64,000 nt of DNA from Peptoniphilus catoniae (GTDB taxonomy: Bacteria > Bacillota > Clostridia > Tissierellales > Peptoniphilaceae): NCBI RefSeq assembly GCF_901447155.2, contig NZ_LR588418.1, positions 1-64,000 of the forward strand. The letters are read 5' to 3'. The notes below the pieces were generated by a model. It did not search any database and was not told the origin of the DNA. It was given only the letters and a program-made list of their open reading frames with translations. The stretch's first letter is position 1; each line of letters opens with the position of its first letter. The position numbers were made by a program, and so were the translations under genes. Shown piece after piece: positions 8,666 through 18,005 of this stretch.

Positions 8666-9082
8666 ATGAGAATTACACAAGAAACAGATTATGCTTTGAG
8701 AATCTGCAGACATTTAGCAAAAAACGAAGGTAAGGTAATTCGTTCACAGGCAATATCACAGGAAGAATTTATTCCTGAGAGGTTTACCCTTAGAATTTTA
8801 AGAAAACTTAACTTGGCAGGTATTACAGGAGCAAAAAGGGGATTTTCAGGTGGATATTTTTTAAAGAAGCCTAAGGAAAATGTGTCCTTATATGATGTTA
8901 TACTTGCAATTGACGGACCTATTGTAATTAATAGATGTCAGGATCCTGATGATCCGTATTGTTCAAAAAATTGCTCTTTAGGCAAGGATTTCAAGACCTG
9001 CAAGTTTCACAACAAGTTTGCTGAATTACAGCAAAATATTATAAACAACTTTAGGGAGCAAACTTTAGACAAGTTTATATAG
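8666..9082 (+). CDS. Rrf2-family transcriptional regulator
   Basis: 138 residues with an N-terminal winged helix typical of Rrf2 (MRITQETDYALRICRHLAK; the LRKLNLAGI...RGFSGGYFL wing). The C-terminal part has four cysteines, C91, C99, C103 and C112, spaced much like the Fe-S ligands of IscR, so an iron-sulfur sensing role is plausible. Target genes are unknown; the nearest candidate is the upstream COG4091 gene. The downstream T-box of ileS starts directly after its stop. Confidence 0.88.
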   Translation: MRITQETDYALRICRHLAKNEGKVIRSQAISQEEFIPERFTLRILRKLNLAGITGAKRGFSGGYFLKKPKENVSLYDVILAIDGPIVINRCQDPDDPYCSKNCSLGKDFKTCKFHNKFAELQQNIINNFREQTLDKFI

Positions 9083-9275
9083 GTGAAGACAAGGACCGGT
9101 GTTAATGAGAGTTTTTAAGAGAGTGTTCAATAGGTGAGAGGACACAAACTCAGTTAACATAGATCAGCCTTTGAGCCTAAGGTTTGTCACCTAAGACAGC
9201 TCGAGTGATTATTTATAACTAGGGTGGTACCGCGGTTAATTCGTCCCTTCATATGAGGGGACTTTTTTTATTTTA
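9083..9275 (+). promoter_or_regulatory. T-box riboswitch (isoleucine) of ileS
   Basis: Contains the T-box AGGGTGGTACCGCGG (about 9220-9234), a Stem I with AG-type element (AAGAGAG near 9117) and a specifier-loop region near 9156-9166 reading ATAGATC; either ATA or ATC is an isoleucine codon. It ends in a terminator (GTCCC...GGGGAC, about 9244-9262, followed by seven T) that would be refolded when uncharged tRNA-Ile binds. No clear promoter was found; it may lie inside the Rrf2 gene. Confidence 0.93.
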
Positions 9276-9290
9276 AAGGAGGAAAGAAGA

Positions 9291-12200
9291 ATGAAAGTAT
9301 TTGATGAACTTTCAAAGGAGTCGGTAAAAGACAGGGAGGAAAAAATCTCTGAATACTGGAGCAGTATAGACCTTTTACACAGATCCGTAACAACAAGAGA
9401 GGGTAAGAAAAATTACATCTTTTATGAAGGACCGCCAACGGCAAATGGACGTCCCGGCATTCACCATGTAATGGCAAGGACCTTAAAAGATTTAACTTGT
9501 AGATATAAAACCATGACGGGACACAAGGTAAAAAGAAAGGCCGGTTGGGATACTCATGGTCTTCCCGTTGAAATTGAGGTTGAAAAGAAATTAGGACTTA
9601 AAAATAAACAGGACATAGAAAAATATGGAGTTGCAAAATTTAATGAAATGTGCAAGGAGTCCGTATTTGAATATGAAAAAGAGTGGAGAGCCTTAACAAA
9701 AAGAATGGCTTATTTAATTGACCTTGATGACCCCTATATTACTCTTAACAATGACTATATAGAATCAGTTTGGCATATTTTAAGCTCCATGTTTAAAGAC
9801 GGTTTAATTTATGAAGGTCATAAGATACTTCCCTACTGTCCCAGATGCGGAACAGGCCTTGCTTCTCATGAGGTTGCTCAGGGCTATGAAGAAATAAAGA
9901 CTGAAACTGTAGTTGCAAGGTTTAAGCTAAAGGATAAGGATGAATATTTCCTTGCATGGACCACAACCCCTTGGACTCTACCCTCCAACGTTGCACTTAC
10001 AGTTAATCCCAATGTTGATTATATAAAAATCAAATATGAAGGAACTGTTTATTATATTGCCAAGGACCTGGCAGCTTCTGTAATAGAAGGCGAATATGAG
10101 GTTTTAAAAACCTTTAAGGGCAAGGACTTGGAATATGTTGAATATGAACAGCTTCTTCCCTTCCTTACTACCAACAAAAAGGGCTTTTATGTAACCTGCG
10201 CAGACTATGTAACAACAGAAGACGGTACAGGTATAGTCCATACTGCACCTGCCTTTGGTGAAGACGACTATCAAACAGGAAGAAGATATGACCTTCCCGT
10301 TCTACAACCTGTAGATGAAGAAGGAAAGTTCACTGCAACACCTTGGAAGGGAACCTTCGTTATGGATGCCGACCCGGATATTATTAAATATCTTGCTAAG
10401 GAAGGCAAGCTATTTAGCAAGAAGAAGATCCTTCACAACTATCCTCACTGTTGGAGATGCCATACTCCTTTAATTTATTACGGACACCCCTCATGGTATA
10501 TAGAGGTTACTAAATTTAAGGAAAAGCTTATAGAAAACAACAATGGAGTAAACTGGTTTCCTGAATTTGTAGGAGAAAAGAGATTTGGAAACTGGTTGGA
10601 AAACTTAAATGATTGGGCTATTTCAAGATCCAGATACTGGGGAACTCCCCTACCTATTTGGAAGTGCGAATGCGGTCATACAGAGATTATAGGTTCAAGA
10701 AAAGAGCTTAAAGAAAAAGCCATAGAGGAAATAGATGAAAATATAGAGCTTCACAGACCCTATGTAGACAATGTTCATATTAAATGCGAAAAGTGCGGCA
10801 AAACAATGAAAAGGGAACCTGATGTAATAGATGTCTGGTTCGACTCAGGATCCATGCCCTTTGCTCAATGGCACTATCCTTTTGAAAACAAGGACAACTT
10901 TAATGAACTTTTCCCGGCGGACTTTATTTGCGAGGGTATAGATCAAACAAGAGGCTGGTTCTATTCATTAATAGCAATATCAACCTATATGACAGGAAAA
11001 AGCCCTTATAAAAATGTACTTGTAAATGACCTTATCCTTGATAAAAACGGCAAGAAAATGTCCAAATCTTTAGGTAATACAGTTGCACCCTTTGAACTTT
11101 TCGACAAGTACGGCGCTGACGTTGTAAGATGGTATTTAATGTATGTATCACCTCCATGGGCACCTACAAAGTTTGACGAAGGTGGAGTTAGAGAAATTGA
11201 ATCCAAGTTTTTCAGATCTCTTAGAAATATTTACAATTTCTTCAGCCTTTACGCCAACACCGACTCCATTGACCCGAGAGAATTTAATGTAGACTATGAA
11301 CAAAGGGACGAAATCGACAAGTGGCTGTTGTCAAAGTTTAACAGTCTTCTTAAAGCTGTAAATGAAGATATGGAGATTTTTGAAATAACAAAGGTTGTAC
11401 GTGAAATTCAAGAATTTGTTATAGAAGATTTTTCCAACTGGTACATTAGAAGAAACAGAAGAAGATTTTGGAAAACTGAAGTAGATATGGATAAAAAAGC
11501 TGTATATAAAACTTCCTATGAAGTCCTTGTAGGCTTAACTAAACTTATAGCTCCAATAGTACCATTTATTTCAGAGGAGCTTTACAGATCCCTTACAGGG
11601 GGAGAATCAGTTCACCTTGAATATTATCCTAAGGCCGATGAAGATCTAATAGATAAAAAGCTTGAAGAGAAAATGGACCTTGTAAGAGAGCTTGTAACCT
11701 TGGGACGTGCATCAAGGGAAGAAGTTAAAATAAAGGTACGTCAACCCTTAGTTAAGGTTATAATAGACGGCAAATATAAAAAAACAATAGGAGAGCTTAC
11801 AGAGCTTATTAAAGAAGAGCTTAATGTTAAGGAAGTGGACTATAGAGATGACCTTTCAGTCTTTATGGAATATGAACTAAAACCGAACTTTAAGGTTGTA
11901 GGATCTCTCCTTGGGCCTAAGATTAAACCCTTTAGTGAATTTTTAAAGAAGGCTGATGCAAAAGACCTTGTAGCTAAGCTTGAAGAAGGGCCTATAAATC
12001 TTGAACTTAACGGAGAAGACACTGAAATTCAAAAGGACTTTATCCTTATAAATATTAAATCCAAGGAAGGCTTTGATGTTACCGCTGACAATAATCTTTT
12101 TGTAATTTTAGATACTGAGCTTACACCTGAGCTTATAGAAGAGGGAATAGTTCGTGAATTTATATCAAAGGTACAGCAGTTAAGGAAGGCTGAAGATTTA

Positions 12201-12383
12201 GATGTACTTGACAAAATTAAAATAAGCTATGAATCAGACACAGATGTAACAAAGGCTATAGAAAATGCAAATAACTTTATTAAGTCTGAAACCTTGGCAG
12301 AAGTTATTGAAAAGACAAATTTTGATACAGAAACAATTGACTTAAACGGACACGATGCTAAAATAAAAATTGAAAGAATATAA
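9291..12383 (+). CDS. ileS: Isoleucyl-tRNA synthetase, type 2-like
   Basis: 1030-residue cytoplasmic class I synthetase that charges tRNA-Ile and edits valine. The HIGH-equivalent lies in PPTANGRPGIHHV (about residues 48-60) and KMSKS is at 589-593. Two zinc-type clusters, CPRC near 184 and CECG/CEKCG near 460-500, are present. Length and the NGRPGIHH form match the eukaryote-like type 2 enzymes of many clostridia rather than the shorter type 1. Start ATG follows AAGGAGGAAAGAAG. Expression is controlled by the T-box just upstream; a terminator follows. Confidence 0.97.
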   Translation: MKVFDELSKESVKDREEKISEYWSSIDLLHRSVTTREGKKNYIFYEGPPTANGRPGIHHVMARTLKDLTCRYKTMTGHKVKRKAGWDTHGLPVEIEVEKKLGLKNKQDIEKYGVAKFNEMCKESVFEYEKEWRALTKRMAYLIDLDDPYITLNNDYIESVWHILSSMFKDGLIYEGHKILPYCPRCGTGLASHEVAQGYEEIKTETVVARFKLKDKDEYFLAWTTTPWTLPSNVALTVNPNVDYIKIKYEGTVYYIAKDLAASVIEGEYEVLKTFKGKDLEYVEYEQLLPFLTTNKKGFYVTCADYVTTEDGTGIVHTAPAFGEDDYQTGRRYDLPVLQPVDEEGKFTATPWKGTFVMDADPDIIKYLAKEGKLFSKKKILHNYPHCWRCHTPLIYYGHPSWYIEVTKFKEKLIENNNGVNWFPEFVGEKRFGNWLENLNDWAISRSRYWGTPLPIWKCECGHTEIIGSRKELKEKAIEEIDENIELHRPYVDNVHIKCEKCGKTMKREPDVIDVWFDSGSMPFAQWHYPFENKDNFNELFPADFICEGIDQTRGWFYSLIAISTYMTGKSPYKNVLVNDLILDKNGKKMSKSLGNTVAPFELFDKYGADVVRWYLMYVSPPWAPTKFDEGGVREIESKFFRSLRNIYNFFSLYANTDSIDPREFNVDYEQRDEIDKWLLSKFNSLLKAVNEDMEIFEITKVVREIQEFVIEDFSNWYIRRNRRRFWKTEVDMDKKAVYKTSYEVLVGLTKLIAPIVPFISEELYRSLTGGESVHLEYYPKADEDLIDKKLEEKMDLVRELVTLGRASREEVKIKVRQPLVKVIIDGKYKKTIGELTELIKEELNVKEVDYRDDLSVFMEYELKPNFKVVGSLLGPKIKPFSEFLKKADAKDLVAKLEEGPINLELNGEDTEIQKDFILINIKSKEGFDVTADNNLFVILDTELTPELIEEGIVREFISKVQQLRKAEDLDVLDKIKISYESDTDVTKAIENANNFIKSETLAEVIEKTNFDTETIDLNGHDAKIKIERI

Positions 12384-12386
12384 TAG

Positions 12387-12418
12387 AAAGATGCAATTTG
12401 CATCTTTTTATTTTTCTT
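12387..12418 (+). terminator. ileS terminator
   Basis: Perfect 10-bp stem AAAGATGCAA / TTGCATCTTT (12387-12407), followed by TTATTTTTC. Confidence 0.8.
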
Positions 12419-12442
12419 AAGTAAAATTTTGCGGAGGTATAA

Positions 12443-13480
12443 ATGCAGGAAAGACTTTGGAATAAAAGAACCTTTAAATATTTAAACAAGATGATAAAAG
12501 ATGCAGGTAGTAAGGGGAGTCCTTCCTATATAGTAAGTGATTGGGACAATACTGCAGCCTCCTTTGATGTAGAGGAGAATACTCTTTTATATCAGATTTT
12601 GAATTTAAGATATGAGTTTACGCCTCAAGAAATAAGGGAAGTTTTAACCTGTGAAATAGACTCGGTCCCTGAAGAAATAAATGAACTGGTTGATAAAATA
12701 GAAGAGGATTACAAAATTCTTTATCCTTATAGAAGGGACCTTAATAAGTTAAAGAAGATACCTGAGTATGAAAGCTTTGTTGCGGCAATGGCCTATTACT
12801 TTCAAAGCTATGTAAACTCCCTTGAGTATGGGCTTTCAAGTAGAAAGTTCACCCATGTTTTCTATAAGATGACTGAAGAGGAAGTTAGAGATCTTGCCGG
12901 GGATGCCCTTTCTTATTTTAAGGACTATAAGGATTACAAAATGAATTTTAAGGTAAATATGCCTAAGGGAGAAAGCTTAAGCTCAAGCTATGATGTGGGC
13001 CTAAGGGAAATAAAAGAAATGTCTGATTTATTTAAGGAGCTTTTCGAAAATAAAATAGATGTTTATATTTGCAGCGCCTCCTTTAAAATTTTAGTTGAAG
13101 AATTTGCCTCATCAAAGCTTTTTAACTATAGGCTGCCCAAGGATTCGGTAATGGGCTTGGAGCTTATAAAGGATAAGGAAGGCCGTTTTACCATGGAAGT
13201 AAAGGAAGATTCCAAAACCTACCTTCAAGGCAAGGCAGATGCAATAAAAAGGCTTGAAGAAAGATACAAGTGTCCCCCTCTTCTCTATATGGGAGATAGT
13301 AGAGGAGACTATTATGCCTTAACCTATTCCGGTTTACAATACGGCTTAATAATAGATAGAGGACCAATAGGTAAACTTGAAGATTTAAAGAAGCTTGCCT
13401 TTAAAGAAAATCCTCAAGGAACCTTCTATTTAATTCAGGAAAGAGACAACTATAAGGGAGAATTTAAAAATGGAAATTGA
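12443..13480 (+). CDS. HAD-superfamily phosphatase-like protein
   Basis: 345 residues with the haloacid-dehalogenase motifs: DWDNT (Asp33 nucleophile, Asp35, Thr37), motif II Ser in ICSAS near 214, motif III Lys in LQGKADA near 265 and motif IV GDSRGDYYAL near 290. A long helical insert between motifs I and II forms a cap domain. It looks like the phosphoserine-phosphatase-like branch, but the substrate is unknown. ATG follows GCGGAGGT. Its last 11 nt overlap the next gene, so the two form an operon. Confidence 0.82.
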   Translation: MQERLWNKRTFKYLNKMIKDAGSKGSPSYIVSDWDNTAASFDVEENTLLYQILNLRYEFTPQEIREVLTCEIDSVPEEINELVDKIEEDYKILYPYRRDLNKLKKIPEYESFVAAMAYYFQSYVNSLEYGLSSRKFTHVFYKMTEEEVRDLAGDALSYFKDYKDYKMNFKVNMPKGESLSSSYDVGLREIKEMSDLFKELFENKIDVYICSASFKILVEEFASSKLFNYRLPKDSVMGLELIKDKEGRFTMEVKEDSKTYLQGKADAIKRLEERYKCPPLLYMGDSRGDYYALTYSGLQYGLIIDRGPIGKLEDLKKLAFKENPQGTFYLIQERDNYKGEFKNGN

Positions 13481-14582
13481 AAAAATTAAAAAATTAAGAC
13501 AGGTTTTACATGCCAATCCTGAATTATCAGGAAGAGAAGTTAAAACTAAAGAGATAGTTATAAATTTTTTGGAAAAAAATACAAGCCTTAAGCTTGTAGA
13601 TATGGGCAAGTGGTTTTATGCTCTTCATTTTGAGGGAGATTCCTATAAGACTATAGCCATAAGGTCTGAAATAGATGCAATTTCAAATGGAGAGGGAGGA
13701 GCCTTTCACGGCTGCGGTCACGACGGCCATATGTCCATCCTTTGTGGATTAGCTTTAAAAATAGATAATGAAAATCTCGGTAAAAATATTCTTTTGCTTT
13801 TCCAAAATTCTGAGGAGGATGGAAAGGGAGCAATAAATATAGCACCTGAATTAAAAAACTTAAATGTTAGCAAAATTTACGGTCTTCACAATCTACCGGC
13901 AGTAGAAAAAGGCCTTGCCCTTTTAAAAGAAGGAGTGTTTTTTTGCGCATCTAAGGGAATGAATATAGACCTTATAGGCAAACAAAGTCATGCCTCAACG
14001 CCTGAGCTGGGTTTAAACCCCGGCTACTTAATGGCGGAGCTTGCCCTTGATTTAAAAGACCTGTCAATTTTTAGAGGCTACGCCCCCTACAGCTATAAGG
14101 GAGTTGAATTTTCCGATATGGTTTTAGTAAGTCTTATAAGTATGGACCTAGGTACAAGAAACAGCTACGGAGTGTCCCCGGGATATGGCAACCTCCAGCT
14201 TACACTAAGGGCTGCAAGGGATGAAGACTTAGAAAAGCTCTCTGATCTTGTAAAAAGGATTTTAGAAGAAAAGGCAAAAAAATATAAAATAGACTTTAAG
14301 CTAAGCTATGAAGATGTATTTCCTGATACATCAAATAGCAAGGAGGAGGTTGGTCTTTTAGAAGATATTTTTAAAAAGGAAGGAATTAAATATATATTTG
14401 GACAAGAGCCCTACAGAACCTCTGAAGACTTCGGTTGGTATCTTAAAAAGGTTAAGGGATGTTTTTTCGGAGTAGGTTCAGGAGAGGACCAACCACCTTT
14501 ACACTCTAAGAACTATAATTATCCTGACGATATAACAGAGGACTGTATAAATATTTTCTATAAAATTATAAAAAATAATTGA
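13470..14582 (+). CDS. M20-family amidohydrolase
   Basis: 370-residue metal-dependent amidohydrolase/peptidase of the M20D type, probably cytoplasmic, releasing an amino acid from an N-acyl or similar amide. Motifs: GCGHDGHM (Cys82, His84), NSEEDG near 114 (Glu pair), GLHNLP near 138 and HSKNYNYP near the C-terminus. It starts inside the HAD gene (11-nt overlap), suggesting translational coupling. It resembles hippurate hydrolase/aminoacylase but the substrate cannot be named. Confidence 0.87.
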   Translation: MEIEKIKKLRQVLHANPELSGREVKTKEIVINFLEKNTSLKLVDMGKWFYALHFEGDSYKTIAIRSEIDAISNGEGGAFHGCGHDGHMSILCGLALKIDNENLGKNILLLFQNSEEDGKGAINIAPELKNLNVSKIYGLHNLPAVEKGLALLKEGVFFCASKGMNIDLIGKQSHASTPELGLNPGYLMAELALDLKDLSIFRGYAPYSYKGVEFSDMVLVSLISMDLGTRNSYGVSPGYGNLQLTLRAARDEDLEKLSDLVKRILEEKAKKYKIDFKLSYEDVFPDTSNSKEEVGLLEDIFKKEGIKYIFGQEPYRTSEDFGWYLKKVKGCFFGVGSGEDQPPLHSKNYNYPDDITEDCINIFYKIIKNN

Positions 14583-14590
14583 AAAAGTGT

Positions 14591-14619
14591 TTGACAAAAA
14601 TACAATTAGATAGTATTAT
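14591..14619 (+). promoter_or_regulatory. sigma-A promoter of the methionine operon
   Basis: TTGACA (14591-14596), 17 bp, TATTAT (14614-14619). RNA would start just at the beginning of the T-box leader. Confidence 0.85.
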
Positions 14620-14623
14620 TGAA

Positions 14624-14888
14624 CCCAATAAGAAACTAGATAAAAAGAAGAGTATCTGATGTAGATGACTTTAGAGAGCTTCAGTTGGTGAAAAGAAGCG
14701 GATTTGAAATCGGAGAACATGGTCTTTTTTTAGGGAGTGCTGAATAATTAGGCACTTTCGGGTTTGCCCGTTATAGCAATAGAGTATGATAGTACTTGAA
14801 GAGGTTATCGTTGCAAGACGATAATAAATTAAGGTGGTAACACGTAAGTTCAGCTTTCGTCCTTTAGGGATGAAAGCTTTTTTTATTG
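14624..14888 (+). promoter_or_regulatory. T-box riboswitch (methionine) of metY-metA/AK
   Basis: A ~260-nt leader with AGAGAGCTTCAGTTGGTG (AG element of Stem I, about 14671-14688), a GAACATGG specifier segment (ATG, methionine) near 14716-14723, and a T-box AAGGTGGTAACACG (about 14832-14845), which differs from the canonical AGGGTGGNACCGCG but keeps the TGGT that pairs with tRNA 3' ends. A strong terminator hairpin (CAGCTTTCGTCC / GGGATGAAAGCTT..., about 14851-14878) with seven T follows. It should switch the operon on when charged tRNA-Met is scarce. Confidence 0.92.
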
Positions 14889-14903
14889 TTTAGGAGGTAA
14901 AAA

Positions 14904-16190
14904 ATGCAAGAGAAAGATATAAGAAATTTAAAGTTGGATTCAATATGCGTTCAAGGAGGATATCAACCGAAAAACGGAGAGCCGAGAATAGCACCTATAG
15001 TTCAGTCAACAACCTATAAGTATGACAATGCCGATACTGTAGGAAACCTTTTTGATTTAAAGGAGTCTGGATATTTTTATACCAGACTTGCCAATCCCAC
15101 CTTGGGATACCTGGAAGAAAAAGTCGCACAACTTGAAGGGGGAATTGCGGCAGTAGCAACATCATCAGGTCAGGCGGCAACACTTTTATCTATACTGACT
15201 ATTTGTTCTAATGGGGATCACATAATATCAATGAATAACCTTTATGGAGGAACCCACACTCTTTTAGGTTCAACTATAGGAAGGTTCGGAATTTCCACCA
15301 GCTTTGTAAATCTTAACGATATAGACGAAATAAGGGCAGCAGTAAGGGACAATACTAAACTTATTTTTGCAGAAACTATAGGAAATCCTGCAGTAGGAGT
15401 TTTGGATATAGAAAAGGTTGCAAATGTGGCTCATGAATACGGACTTCCACTAATAGTGGACAACACCCTGGCAAGTCCTGTTTTATGCAGACCTATAGAC
15501 TTCGGTGCAGATATAGTAACTCATTCATCAACTAAGTACCTTGACGGTCATGCAACATCAGTAGGAGGAATAATAGTAGATAGTGGAAAGTTTGACTGGA
15601 CAGGAGGAAGATTTGATTGCTTAACCGAGCCTGATCCCAACTATCATGGTTTAAGCTATACAAAGAGCTTCGGAAATCTATCCTATACAACTAGAGCAAG
15701 GGCGGTTTTTATGAGAGATTTCGGACCTATTATGAGCCCCTTTAACGGATTTTTGACTAATCTTGGAATAGAAACCCTGGCCCTTAGAATGGAAAGACAC
15801 AGTAAAAATGCCCTAGCCATAGCCCAGTACCTTGAAGGTCACGATAAAGTGGAATGGATAAGGTACCCCGGTTTAAAATCAAGTGAAGACAAGGATCTTG
15901 CCGACAAGTATTTAAAAAATGGAGCAAGTGGAGTAATAGCTTTTGGAGTTAAGGGAGGAATAGAGAAGACCAAGAAGTGGATAGATTCCCTTAAGCTTAT
16001 AAGCCTTGTAGTCCATGTAGCCGATGTTAGATCCCATGCCCTTCATCCTGCCAGCATGACCCACAGACAGCTATCTGAAGAGGACCTTTTAAAGGCGGGA
16101 ATAAAGCCTAACATGGTAAGACTTTCAGTAGGAATAGAAAATGTAGAAGACATAATAAATGATATAGACCAAGCATTTAAAAATATTTAA
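14904..16190 (+). CDS. metY: O-acetylhomoserine sulfhydrylase
   Basis: 428-residue PLP enzyme of the Cys/Met metabolism family that makes homocysteine from O-acetyl-L-homoserine and sulfide. Motifs: YFYTRLANPT near 52, SGQAA near 88, VDNTLASP near 180 and the PLP lysine in THSSTKYLDGH near 208. Length ~428 is typical of MetY rather than the ~380 of cystathionine synthases. ATG follows TTTAGGAGG. It is the first gene after the methionine T-box and lies 12 nt before the MetA-AK fusion; together they supply homocysteine. Confidence 0.95.
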   Translation: MQEKDIRNLKLDSICVQGGYQPKNGEPRIAPIVQSTTYKYDNADTVGNLFDLKESGYFYTRLANPTLGYLEEKVAQLEGGIAAVATSSGQAATLLSILTICSNGDHIISMNNLYGGTHTLLGSTIGRFGISTSFVNLNDIDEIRAAVRDNTKLIFAETIGNPAVGVLDIEKVANVAHEYGLPLIVDNTLASPVLCRPIDFGADIVTHSSTKYLDGHATSVGGIIVDSGKFDWTGGRFDCLTEPDPNYHGLSYTKSFGNLSYTTRARAVFMRDFGPIMSPFNGFLTNLGIETLALRMERHSKNALAIAQYLEGHDKVEWIRYPGLKSSEDKDLADKYLKNGASGVIAFGVKGGIEKTKKWIDSLKLISLVVHVADVRSHALHPASMTHRQLSEEDLLKAGIKPNMVRLSVGIENVEDIINDIDQAFKNI

Positions 16191-16202
16191 GGAGTGAGTT
16201 AA

Positions 16203-17999
16203 GTGCCTTTAATAATACCTAAAGATCTTATTAGCCAGGATATATTAAAAAAAGAAAAAATATTTACTATGGATGAGTCAAGGGCTGACACCCAAGACAT
16301 TAGACCTCTTAAAATAGCTATAGTTAATCTTATGCCTAAAAAAGAAGAAACTGAACTGCAGCTTATAAGAGTTCTTTCAAATACGGCCCTTCAAATTAAT
16401 ATAGACCTGGTAAGAATGAAAAGTCACAATCCTAAAAACACCAGTGAACATCATTTGGAAAAGTTTTATAAGACCTATGACGAAATAAAAGATTCAAAAT
16501 ATGATGCCATGATAGTAACAGGAGCACCTGTAGAAAGACTGGAGTATGAAAAAATTAAATATTGGCCGGAGCTTAAAAAAATCTTTAATTTTGCCAAGGA
16601 AAATGTCTATTCAACTATGTTTATATGCTGGTCGGCACAGGCTGCCCTCTATCACTACTACGGAATTGAAAACGAAACTGTGGAGGATAAAATCTTTGGA
16701 GTATTCGACTTTGAAAAGCTTGAGGATGATAAGCTGGTTAAGGGCTTTGATGATGTATTTTCAGTACCGCAATCAAGATACACCTATGTAAAGGAAGAAG
16801 AAGTTGCCAAGCACAAGGATCTTAAAATTATATCCTCAAGAGAAGATACGGGAGTTGGAATAGTTACCACTAAGGACAACAGATTTGTCTTTTCCTTCGG
16901 CCATTGGGAGTACGACAAGGATACCCTTCACAATGAATACATTAGAGATTTGGAAAAGAATACAAAAATTTCCTTGCCTAAAAATTATTACCTAAATGAT
17001 GATTCCAAAAATAAAATTCTTGTAAGATGGAGAGCTGTAGGAAACCTATTTTTCTCCAACTGGATTAACTACTGTGTCTACCAAGAAACACCCTACAAAA
17101 TAGAAAAAATTAAGAGAAAACAAGTGTCAAAGTTCGGTGGGTCATCACTTTCAGACTCCCATCAGTTCTCCAAGGTAAAGAACATAATAAAAGAAGACAA
17201 GAGTAGAGATGTTATAGTTGTGTCCGCTCCCGGAAAAAGGCACCTTAGAGACACAAAGGTTACTGACAAGCTTCTTGACCTATATAATAGTAAGTCCGAT
17301 CTTGAAAGATTAAAGGCTGTTTTAGAAAGAATAAGACTTGAAATAGAAGATACTGATCATAGACTTAAGGAAACGACAAAAGAGGCCAGGGAAAGATTTG
17401 AAGAAATAGCTCTTAATCTGGACCTTAAAGAAGATGCACTTATGGAAATCAATAAGGTTTTTAATAATATTGAAAATTCAAATTCCAAGGATTATATAGT
17501 CAGCAGGGGAGAGTATCTTAATGCCAAGCTAATGTCTATATACCTTAACTATAAATTCCTTGATGCCAAAGACCTTATTGTGCTTGACTCAAAGGGTCAG
17601 GTAGATTTAAAAACCAGTTACGAAAAAATCAGAAAAAATATAGGCCAAGGGGAAAAGGTTGTAGTGCCGGGATTTTATGCGGGAGATGAAAAGGGCAATG
17701 TAGTCCTTTTTGACAGAGGAGGCTCAGACTATACAGGATCAATTATAGCGGGAGCCTTAGATGTTGAGGTTTATGAAAACTGGACTGATGTAGATGGAAT
17801 TATGACTGCAGATCCAAACCTTGATAAAAATGTAAAAAAATATTCCTCCCTAAGCTACAGCGAGCTTTCAAAAATAGTAGATGGAGGAGCGGGAGTCTAT
17901 CAAAAGGAAGCCATTGAACCTGTAAGAGAAAAAAATATTACAATAAAAATATTAAACACCAATAATCCGGCCGGATCAGGAACGGAAATTAAAGATTAA
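16203..17999 (+). CDS. Fused homoserine O-acetyltransferase (MetA) and ACT-less aspartate kinase
   Basis: 598 residues in one frame. Residues 1-300 are MetA: the catalytic Cys142 (ICWSAQAALYHYYG), GHWEYD (His234, Glu236), Arg248, and Glu111 in TGAPVERLEY, the position where Glu goes with acetyl-CoA use and Gly with succinyl-CoA use. Residues 306-598 are an aspartate kinase catalytic domain: KFGGSS (310-315), VVSAPGKR (339-346), SRGEYLNAK (434-442), GGSDYTGS (506-513), WTDVDGIMTADP (527-538). The chain ends where the regulatory ACT domains normally begin, so it has none. GTG start after TAAGGAGTGAG. It thus joins the first enzyme of the aspartate pathway to the first committed methionine step, under a methionine T-box. 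Confidence 0.9.
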   Translation: MPLIIPKDLISQDILKKEKIFTMDESRADTQDIRPLKIAIVNLMPKKEETELQLIRVLSNTALQINIDLVRMKSHNPKNTSEHHLEKFYKTYDEIKDSKYDAMIVTGAPVERLEYEKIKYWPELKKIFNFAKENVYSTMFICWSAQAALYHYYGIENETVEDKIFGVFDFEKLEDDKLVKGFDDVFSVPQSRYTYVKEEEVAKHKDLKIISSREDTGVGIVTTKDNRFVFSFGHWEYDKDTLHNEYIRDLEKNTKISLPKNYYLNDDSKNKILVRWRAVGNLFFSNWINYCVYQETPYKIEKIKRKQVSKFGGSSLSDSHQFSKVKNIIKEDKSRDVIVVSAPGKRHLRDTKVTDKLLDLYNSKSDLERLKAVLERIRLEIEDTDHRLKETTKEARERFEEIALNLDLKEDALMEINKVFNNIENSNSKDYIVSRGEYLNAKLMSIYLNYKFLDAKDLIVLDSKGQVDLKTSYEKIRKNIGQGEKVVVPGFYAGDEKGNVVLFDRGGSDYTGSIIAGALDVEVYENWTDVDGIMTADPNLDKNVKKYSSLSYSELSKIVDGGAGVYQKEAIEPVREKNITIKILNTNNPAGSGTEIKD

Positions 18000-18005
18000 T
18001 ATTAA

